From positions 1-12,307 of the forward strand of contig DATAXP010000129.1 in NCBI GenBank assembly GCA_036272935.1: a DNA stretch of 12,307 nt, in the 5' to 3' direction. Below the pieces are notes generated by a model that searched no databases, was not told the origin of the DNA, and was given only the letters and a program-made list of their open reading frames with translations. The position numbers were made by a program, and so were the translations under genes. The stretch is from DATAXP01 sp036272935 (lineage in GTDB: Bacteria > Planctomycetota > Planctomycetia > Pirellulales > PNKZ01). This document shows, one piece after another, positions 1 through 5,720 of the stretch (the first letter of the stretch is position 1; each line of letters opens with the position of its first letter).

Positions 1-329
1 GTGATATCGGCGTTGGTGATCGTGACGATATTCTTGAGCGTGTTGTCGCGATAGAACCGGATCGTGCCGCCGTACCAGGTACCGGCCATGAGGCACAAAT
101 CGCCCGCCGCGCTCGCGGCATCATCCTCGGCCGCCTGCCAATCACGCGGCTCGTGGATCACGCAGCCGCGATCTTCCATCCGCATCGCCTGCAAGTTGGC
201 GTCGAGCGGCGCAGTGTGGATCAGGTGAACCTGCAAGCCGAGCGCCTGCCAACAGTGAATCTGATGGTCCAACTCCGTATCCGCCCCACCAACCTTCGAC
301 GGAAACCCGATGACGCAAAGATGGTTCAT
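1..329 (-). CDS. Glycosyltransferase-stub/LamG-like modular protein, 3' part beyond window
   Basis: The frame is open from an ATG at 329 to the window edge, giving 109 residues with no stop. Residues 1-64 (starting MNHLCVIGFPSKVGGADTEL) match residues 1-64 of the modular protein at 1911-4112 at 55 of 64 positions and look like the first beta-alpha-beta unit of a GT-B glycosyltransferase. Residues 65-109 match the middle of that protein's LamG-like domain (its residues 231-275) at 38 of 45 positions, including AGTWYGGTIRFYRDNT. The two parts meet at Trp64, so the whole first half of the LamG-like domain is absent compared with the paralogue, in frame. No Shine-Dalgarno sequence is clear before the ATG. 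It lies 49 bp after the WD40 gene on the same strand and may be cotranscribed. Whether the product is functional or a decaying copy cannot be told from this fragment. Confidence 0.75.
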   Translation of the reverse strand, partial: MNHLCVIGFPSKVGGADTELDHQIHCWQALGLQVHLIHTAPLDANLQAMRMEDRGCVIHEPRDWQAAEDDAASAAGDLCLMAGTWYGGTIRFYRDNTLKNIVTITNADI

Positions 330-378
330 ACATCAGGGTTCGCAACATTTTGATTCAACAATTGCGGTCCCCGACTTC

Positions 379-1875
379 CTATTCGGCGTCGCGCCCACAC
401 GGCCGACAAAGAGGGCCGAAATCCCAGAACAACAGCATGCCATTTTCGTCCGCTGCGACCAGTTCGTTGCCTACTGAACCAAACCCAATACCCACGCAGC
501 GTCCAGTGTGGCCGACGAATGCACCTCGATCACGGCCAGTGCGGACGTCCCAACAATGGATTGAGGGCGGCGAGCCGACAAAATCGCCAAGCCGGCATGC
601 ACCGATTAAATGAATTCCGTCGGGCGCCCAAGCAATTTGTTCGATACCCAACGGCTCCAAGTGGCGTGCATCGAACGGCCAGAGTTCACAGACGAGCTTC
701 TTCAAAGCAACATCGAACACCACGAGCCGTGGAGGCATCCGTGCTTCACCACCATGTTTCTGTAGAATCACCGCGACTAGCGTGTGGCCAGGCGAAAACC
801 TAGCACTAACCAGGTCATACCCCGATTCCAAAACAGTCTCAAACCGTGCATGCTCGACGTTCCAAAGCCCAACCGATCCAGACGCCCGCGAGGTGACCGC
901 CCACTGCCCATCGTCGCTTTCAATATAGCGCGTCGCGCTATCATCCCATGGTGGTACTGAGTTCTGCCTCGACCAGTTCGTGGAATCATACGCCACAAGT
1001 TTATTTCCAAGCGTACCGACAAGGAATCTCCCTCGCCTGACGAAAGCGAATTCTGCACCGCGACACGTGGGCTCGAACGGCACGAGTTCGGCGATCGGCC
1101 TCGTCCTATGTAGCTCTAGAATACGCACACCACTGGCATGTCCCAGCGCAAGAACTTCTCCGTCGGGGCTTAGCGCGAGAGACCGAACGCCGCCGTCGAT
1201 TGGCAGGGTTGTGGATCGATTTGGCTGGGTCAAACTCGAATCGAAGAGTTTTACTTCGCCCGATGCCGACGCAAACACGATGAGGGCACCATCCGGCGAC
1301 ACAATCATCGCGTTTCCATTAGCAGGATACGCGGCGATCGACCGGGCACTCGCATGCATCTTAATCTTTGATTCAACGCTGTCCGGGACAATCCGCGCGA
1401 CATGGAGCAACTCGTCGGGAAGCTTAGAGCGGTCGTAGGTGAAGGTACGTTTTCCGTGTGGACTTTCGACGCTTACAGAAACCGAGTTCAGAGTGTCTTC
1501 TTGAGCAACTCCGACAGGAAGGCGCTCCAAGGCCTCGCGTAGCCGGGCTGCATCGGTGTCCCCGACCTTGTCACCTGAGCGGTACTTGATGCTCTCGTCG
1601 GTCCGTAACTCATACTCGATATAATTCGAGCGTAATACACGGCACTCATGCATCTCCTCTGGCGTACGCCCGAACGATGTTATGGACAGCAAAACGTCGC
1701 TTGCGATCTGCCGATCAGCATCATCAACGTCGGCACCGTAGCACGTATTCGTGACGTTCGAGCAAAACCACATGCTCTGCCCACAGATTATGGGCACCGT
1801 AATACGCAACACGAACGTTGCGACGCTTTGAAGGCAAGATGTTTGAAGGCGCATTGCCAAAAGATGTGCCACCAT
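379..1875 (-). CDS. Exported WD40-repeat protein
   Basis: A 498-residue protein, probably a beta-propeller used for protein-protein contacts outside the cytoplasm. Residues 8-47 contain a hydrophobic stretch (FVLRITVPIICG) and an Ala after YG that fit a signal peptide, followed by acidic DVDDAD. Residues 50-190 are an unassigned N-terminal region. Propeller-like blades follow: SPDGALIVFASASGEVKLFD near 193, SPDGEVLALGHASGVRILEL near 236, GSVGLWNV near 333, LVVFDVA near 384, APDGIHLIGA...IHCWDV near 417, and GHTGRCVGIGF...LLFWDF near 455. That is six or seven degenerate blades. I chose the ATG at 1875 because AAAGGAG sits just upstream (at a tight 2-3 nt spacing). A TTG at 1944 would overlap the preceding gene, and an ATG at 1854 is also possible. 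It starts 35 bp after the stop of the modular gene at 1911, so the two are probably cotranscribed. The function is unknown. Confidence 0.8.
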   Translation of the reverse strand: MVAHLLAMRLQTSCLQSVATFVLRITVPIICGQSMWFCSNVTNTCYGADVDDADRQIASDVLLSITSFGRTPEEMHECRVLRSNYIEYELRTDESIKYRSGDKVGDTDAARLREALERLPVGVAQEDTLNSVSVSVESPHGKRTFTYDRSKLPDELLHVARIVPDSVESKIKMHASARSIAAYPANGNAMIVSPDGALIVFASASGEVKLFDSSLTQPNRSTTLPIDGGVRSLALSPDGEVLALGHASGVRILELHRTRPIAELVPFEPTCRGAEFAFVRRGRFLVGTLGNKLVAYDSTNWSRQNSVPPWDDSATRYIESDDGQWAVTSRASGSVGLWNVEHARFETVLESGYDLVSARFSPGHTLVAVILQKHGGEARMPPRLVVFDVALKKLVCELWPFDARHLEPLGIEQIAWAPDGIHLIGACRLGDFVGSPPSIHCWDVRTGRDRGAFVGHTGRCVGIGFGSVGNELVAADENGMLLFWDFGPLCRPCGRDAE

Positions 1876-1910
1876 GGCTCCTTTCAGGTGTGCCACACGT
1901 TCGACAATCG

Positions 1911-4112
1911 CTAACACGTATCGGGGCAATTTCCGGTCACCCAATTGGGCTCTTGCCCAAACGTGGGCGGATGCGTGTAGGGGGTGAATGCCGAAGGCGG
2001 CGGAAATGGCTCGTTAGCACTGCAAATCCATGTATTCGCTGCCATATCATATTGCACGCAGCAATCGTAATACCATGTGCATTTGTAAAGCGGAACCCAG
2101 GTAGCGTTTCCAGTTGTAGATTTGAACATTATGTACACTTGCAAGTCCCGCCACGCCTCCCCAGCAATGATTACTGTCGGGTCAATTGACAGGAATGGGG
2201 AGTCACCTTGCTGGCAAGGAGTGCCATCTGTAAGAAACTGCGACTGCCCCGAACCATATGGAAACACGGTATCAAGCACCCACCCCCCAGTGTTGCGTTC
2301 TTGACAGGCTCCGCCCGGCAATTGGCGAGAACGATCGCCGTCTTTCAATTGTAGGAACGCCCAAGTGGCCAGCGTATTCTCAAAGGGTTTCGGCAGCGTT
2401 ATGCTCGCTTGCCATAAGATCCCGGCGTCTGGAATGGCGTTGCGTTTCAATACGAACTGTTTTGATGTGGTGTCTTGTATAAAGGCCCCCATGAGGGGTG
2501 GGTTGGCAAGGAACGAGACATTTGGATTCTTTATGTTAAAAGTAGCCGTTGTAGTGCAAGTATCGCCATTGAAGTTGAAGGTCACAGACACGGTTCGCCC
2601 ATCCCCAGTGTCGGACCAAAAAAACTGGACTAGGCTTAGCCCGTCCGTATTCCCGAGCGGAGTTAACTGATTGGTGGGCGCATAAATACTGTAGCTGGCA
2701 TATTTCTCGCCCGGGATATTCCATTTGATCTTGTCGATCTGGGCGCCTGGACCGCAATTGATGGAAAGTGTTATTCGATCGCCAGGAAGGACATCGATAG
2801 CCTCATTCGGCACTGGTGCAAAATCTCGCTCCAGCTTGCATCGATCACACCAGCCTGACGAGCTCGAGCTAGAAGAGCTATTACTGCTGCTACTGCTCGG
2901 CGGTCCGGAGCCGGAGCTTGTCGATGGCGAGCTTGAGGAGTTGCTGCTGCTGGAGCTGCTGGAATGATGGGAGCTCGAGTGCGACGAGCTTGAATGGTGC
3001 GAGGAACTGGAACTTGGGTGATGCGAGCTCGAGTGGTGTGACGAGCTGGAGCTGGGTTGATGCGAAGAGCTCGAGCTGGGGGGCGGGGAACTCGACGAAC
3101 TGCTCGAGGGATTACCCTCGTACAACGAGCTTGCCCAGTTGAAGAGCTTCGTCAAATCGGATTCGCCGAGCGCACGGTTGAAGACGAGGATTTCCGCCAT
3201 GTCGCTGGCCGCGGCGACATTGGTCGTACTGCCGTCTTGCTCCTGGGCGCCGGCGCTCCAGGAGTTGGCATTGTCGTTGGCGCCGACGATGTAACCATCG
3301 GTGATCGTGACCGTGTTCTTATGCGTGTTGTCGCGGTAGAACCGGATCGTCCCGCCGTACCACGTGCCAGCCATCAGGCACAACTCGCCGGCCGCGCTTG
3401 GGGCGTCGTCCTCGGCCGCCTGCCAGGCCTGGCCCGAGCAGCCGCTGACCGCGCCGACACGCCCGTCGCCGCCGGCCTGGCGTTGGAGACCGATTTCGTA
3501 GTCGCCGCCATTGGTAACCTTGGCGAAAAAGCGGCCGTAGGAGGCCGCGGTGTCGCCGATGCGCAGCACCGCGAACAGCGTGGCCGGCATGAGATAATCG
3601 GCCGTGAACAGGCCGTCGGTCAGCTCAAGAAGCTGTCCCGAGCCGTTGAAGTTGACGGTCGCGCGGCCGTTGATCGAATGGGTCGCAAACGTCGCGCGGT
3701 CGCCATCGGAAGGCGCGGCGAGCCAGCGCGAGGCGTGCCCCGAGCGATCGTTCCAGCGGGCCACCGGATCGCCGTCGTTCGCGGCTGGCACCGTAGCGAC
3801 GGTGTCCTGGAAGACGCCGTAGCCTGCCGAACCCCAGAATTTCAGGCTGTGGACATGCGTTGCGTCGAACCGGCTGGTCGAGTTGGTTGAGGTCGACGAT
3901 ATGGTTGAGGCGCTCGCCGGCCAGTCACGCGTCCGATGGATCACGCAGCCACGCTCCTCCATCCTCATCGCCCGCAAGCTGGCGTCGATCGTGCCGGTGT
4001 GGATCAGATGGACATGCAACCCAAGCGCCTGCCAGCAGTGAATCTGATGATCCAACTCCGTATCCGCTCCACCCACCTTCGACGGAAACCCAATGACGCA
4101 GAGATGGTTCAT
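1911..4112 (-). CDS. Modular protein: glycosyltransferase-like stub, LamG-like domain, Ser/His linker, Cys-bounded C-terminal domain
   Basis: 733 residues. Residues 1-64 resemble the N-terminus of a GT-B glycosyltransferase (VIGFPSKVGGADTEL loop, amphipathic helix, HVHLIHTG strand) but stop before any catalytic part. A short Ser/Thr linker (65-80) leads to a LamG-like concanavalin-type domain (81-333) with landmarks FWGSAGYG, RWNDRSGH, RFYRD and LFNWASSLYEG. Residues 334-420 are Ser/His/Pro-rich. Residues 421-733 form an unassigned domain that opens with CDRC and ends with CPDTC; it shares VLPG, WNIPG...ASY, FFWSDTGDGRT, YIMF and WVPL with the C-terminal domain of the protein at 5721-8867. 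There is no Sec signal peptide. The LamG half is very GC-rich and the C-terminal half is not. No strong Shine-Dalgarno is seen before the ATG at 4112. A role in surface binding is likely by architecture only. Confidence 0.85.
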   Translation of the reverse strand: MNHLCVIGFPSKVGGADTELDHQIHCWQALGLHVHLIHTGTIDASLRAMRMEERGCVIHRTRDWPASASTISSTSTNSTSRFDATHVHSLKFWGSAGYGVFQDTVATVPAANDGDPVARWNDRSGHASRWLAAPSDGDRATFATHSINGRATVNFNGSGQLLELTDGLFTADYLMPATLFAVLRIGDTAASYGRFFAKVTNGGDYEIGLQRQAGGDGRVGAVSGCSGQAWQAAEDDAPSAAGELCLMAGTWYGGTIRFYRDNTHKNTVTITDGYIVGANDNANSWSAGAQEQDGSTTNVAAASDMAEILVFNRALGESDLTKLFNWASSLYEGNPSSSSSSSPPPSSSSSHQPSSSSSHHSSSHHPSSSSSHHSSSSHSSSHHSSSSSSSNSSSSPSTSSGSGPPSSSSSNSSSSSSSSGWCDRCKLERDFAPVPNEAIDVLPGDRITLSINCGPGAQIDKIKWNIPGEKYASYSIYAPTNQLTPLGNTDGLSLVQFFWSDTGDGRTVSVTFNFNGDTCTTTATFNIKNPNVSFLANPPLMGAFIQDTTSKQFVLKRNAIPDAGILWQASITLPKPFENTLATWAFLQLKDGDRSRQLPGGACQERNTGGWVLDTVFPYGSGQSQFLTDGTPCQQGDSPFLSIDPTVIIAGEAWRDLQVYIMFKSTTGNATWVPLYKCTWYYDCCVQYDMAANTWICSANEPFPPPSAFTPYTHPPTFGQEPNWVTGNCPDTC
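2853..3113 (-). repeat. Ser/His-rich linker-coding low-complexity DNA
   Basis: This encodes residues 334-420 of the modular protein: mostly Ser with about 10 His, arranged as SSSHH- and SSSHQP-like units, then a pure Ser/Asn/Gly/Pro part. Serine codons TCG, AGC and AGT alternate, and the recurring plus-strand text is GAGCTCGAG and its variants. The repeats are clear in the protein but synonymously eroded in the DNA, which suggests selection for composition rather than a recent DNA expansion. It joins the GC-rich LamG-like segment to the AT-richer C-terminal domain. Confidence 0.85.
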
Positions 4113-4311
4113 GCTTGCTGCGGGCCAGAGAACTTCTTTGCTGGGCGCGCTACCGATGCGCTCCGGCCATCGAACTCAAACTTGACCTATCAATTCGGCC
4201 ATATACGGAGCTAGCTATGATTCGTGCCGCCAGAGGTCACCTTCGAACTCCAACTCGCGCGAATCAATTCGCGTCCGACCCGCCGATTCCATGCACCTTA
4301 GTTCACGCGGC
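4113..4311. other. Intergenic region with a short palindrome
   Basis: This is the 199 bp between the small exported-protein gene ending at 4312 and the modular gene starting at 4112. It contains a 7-bp inverted repeat with a 2-nt centre at 4258-4273 (CGCGAAT CA ATTCGCG). The palindrome could be an operator or a short RNA hairpin; no U-tract follows it on the minus strand. I see no convincing sigma-70 promoter and no similarity to the region upstream of the related gene at 329. Confidence 0.45.
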
Positions 4312-4887
4312 CTAACTCCCTCCATGCGCGAGTCGTAACGTCGGTGCCTCAATAAGCAGGTGCTGATCCGAGTCGGCCGTCCGCACGGGAACTGAGACAC
4401 CGATCTGGTAAATGCCAGGCGGCAGATCAAAATACCGCGAGAGGTTCAGCCGAAAAACCATTAGCGAGTGTGGTGAAATTGACCTCGCTGTCCTATGCTT
4501 CCGCCTTGGAATACCGGGTTTCATCCTCTTTTCGCCGAGGGTGGTGAACCCGGCAGGCTTGCCATCGTCAGTACGAATTGTGATATCAAACACCTCGTCG
4601 GTCATCATTCCTGCGACGAGCAAGGGCTCATCCTTATCATTTTGCAAAACAAGCAACAGCTCGATCTGTCGCTCAGCCGAGTCGCCGTCGTCAACGAGTT
4701 GAGCTTTCGCAAGCAGCCGAACGTCCGCGCTTTTGGCTCGTTCATCCATCGGTTCTGCAAATCCGAGGTGCATAGGACCACCAATAGCGGTTGTGCAAAC
4801 AATTATGAGAAACATGGTAGCCGCGCAGCGCTTTGGGACGGCAGCGATCGATGCAACTCGGCTATCGAGAACTCGGATTAAGAACAT
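4312..4887 (-). CDS. Small exported protein, beta-sandwich type
   Basis: 191 residues from the ATG at 4887; an in-frame TTG at 4899 is possible but has no better ribosome site. A long basic N-region (MFLIRVLDSR...KR) precedes the hydrophobic core TMFLIIVCTTAIGG and a likely cleavage after GFA, before EP. The mature part has alternating hydrophobic strands (RQIELLLVLQNDKDEPLLV, VFDITIRTDDGKPAGF) and ends with RYFDLPPGIYQIGVSV. That ending parallels RCFTLPPGTYRLDLTL in the protein at 5069-5689, so the two are probably distant paralogues. The layout resembles BsuPI-like or other small immunoglobulin-like secreted domains; this is a fold guess, not a family assignment. It lies in the same minus-strand run, 181 bp after its neighbour, with a hairpin repeat between them. 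Confidence 0.7.
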   Translation of the reverse strand: MFLIRVLDSRVASIAAVPKRCAATMFLIIVCTTAIGGPMHLGFAEPMDERAKSADVRLLAKAQLVDDGDSAERQIELLLVLQNDKDEPLLVAGMMTDEVFDITIRTDDGKPAGFTTLGEKRMKPGIPRRKHRTARSISPHSLMVFRLNLSRYFDLPPGIYQIGVSVPVRTADSDQHLLIEAPTLRLAHGGS

Positions 4888-4967
4888 GCGCCCGGCCAAT
4901 TTATCTTATTGAACTTTAGCCCTAGGGAATTCTGAGTGTACCGGGGATGGTCGCTTGTCTGTTGCCA

Positions 4968-5050
4968 GGCCAATCAAAGGGGCCAATCAAAGGGGACGGG
5001 ACGGGAGTCAATCAAAATGGCTCCCGACCTCCCGACCCCTTTGATTGACC
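4968..5050. repeat. REP-like intergenic hairpin with 13-bp tandem duplication
   Basis: The 13-mer GGCCAATCAAAGG occurs twice in tandem at 4968-4980 and 4981-4993. The second copy begins the left arm of an imperfect inverted repeat of about 28-31 bp (arms 4981-5008 and 5020-5050) made of AATCAAAGGGG plus CGGGA units. The loop contains a third CAATCAAAA copy. It lies in the non-coding gap between two minus-strand genes. Its form resembles repetitive extragenic palindromes mobilised by RAYT/IS200-like transposases; no transposase is present here. It could also weaken transcription between the two genes. Confidence 0.75.
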
Positions 5051-5068
5051 TCGACCCTTCACCAACGT

Positions 5069-5689
5069 CTATGGCACGATTTCAAATTTCAGGCCTGTCA
5101 GGGGGACATCGAGCTTCTTCTCTGGCATCAGGATGTTGCAGTTCAACGTCAAGTCTAACCGATACGTCCCGGGCGGGAGCGTGAAACACCGTGCGAGGTC
5201 GAGCCTGTTCCAGCTTTTACTCTTACCTGGTGCGACGTCGCCCAGCCCGTACGAAACGTGCCCATGAAGCGGCCATCCCGCGACATAATTTTTCCCCATG
5301 TTTGTTATCGGGCACGCCAGCCCTGTCGAAACATCGGTGACCCAAGCGTGGCAGTCCGGGCCGCCCCCGCCATCACCGCAAAAAACGACAGCGTCGGACC
5401 GGTTTTCGACTCGGATACGTAGGGGCAAGGGCTGCTGTACCGCCGTCCGTTCAGGAACCGAGATTTCCAATCGGACGCCGTTTACCTCGGCTGACTTCGT
5501 GACCAGCTTTGGCTCCGCGCCCTGCTCCTTAGAGTCCTCGGCGGCAAATAGGCAAGCGTTTGCGCTGAAATACACGCACGCCGCGACGACGCAGCAGACA
5601 AGAATTCGATGCAATCCTCTCGCTTGCTGGTAAATCCGAAGCGCCGGACAGGCGATTTTTCGCCGCAACTCGCGCGTCTTGTAGTTCAT
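5069..5689 (-). CDS. Small exported protein, beta-sandwich type
   Basis: 206 residues. The ATG at 5689 is preceded by AAAGG at about 8 nt. A basic N-region of about 27 residues leads into a hydrophobic core (ILVCCVVAACVYFSA), with cleavage likely within or just after LFAAE. The mature part reads as a beta-sandwich: VRLEISVPERTAV, LPLRIRVENRSDAVVFCGDG, then CFTLPPGTYRLDLTLNCNI near the C-terminus. It carries several Cys residues (in the ...FCGDGGGGPDCHAW segment, at LACPI, in ARCF and in LNCN) that could form disulfides in the periplasm. It starts 31 bp after the stop of the large TIG/LamG gene and is probably translated from the same transcript, so the two products may work together. No family name is certain; the BsuPI-like fold is the nearest I can suggest. 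Confidence 0.8.
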   Translation of the reverse strand: MNYKTRELRRKIACPALRIYQQARGLHRILVCCVVAACVYFSANACLFAAEDSKEQGAEPKLVTKSAEVNGVRLEISVPERTAVQQPLPLRIRVENRSDAVVFCGDGGGGPDCHAWVTDVSTGLACPITNMGKNYVAGWPLHGHVSYGLGDVAPGKSKSWNRLDLARCFTLPPGTYRLDLTLNCNILMPEKKLDVPLTGLKFEIVP

Positions 5690-5720
5690 TCGAAATGCCT
5701 TTCATGTAAGAAACCAGATA

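Noticed and set aside
142..348. A 68-residue minus-strand open frame at the left end
   Set aside because: It is in a different phase from the stub/LamG reading frame at 1-329, whose protein matches a paralogue within the window; the 68-residue product matches nothing here.
1876..1944. TTG start at 1944 for the WD40 gene
   Set aside because: It would overlap the end of the preceding gene and delay the signal-peptide core; the ATG at 1875 has AAAGGAG just before it.
3057..3890. A long plus-strand open frame opposite the LamG-like domain
   Set aside because: It is an antisense shadow of very GC-rich coding DNA, with Arg/Ala/Gly-rich composition and no ribosome site.
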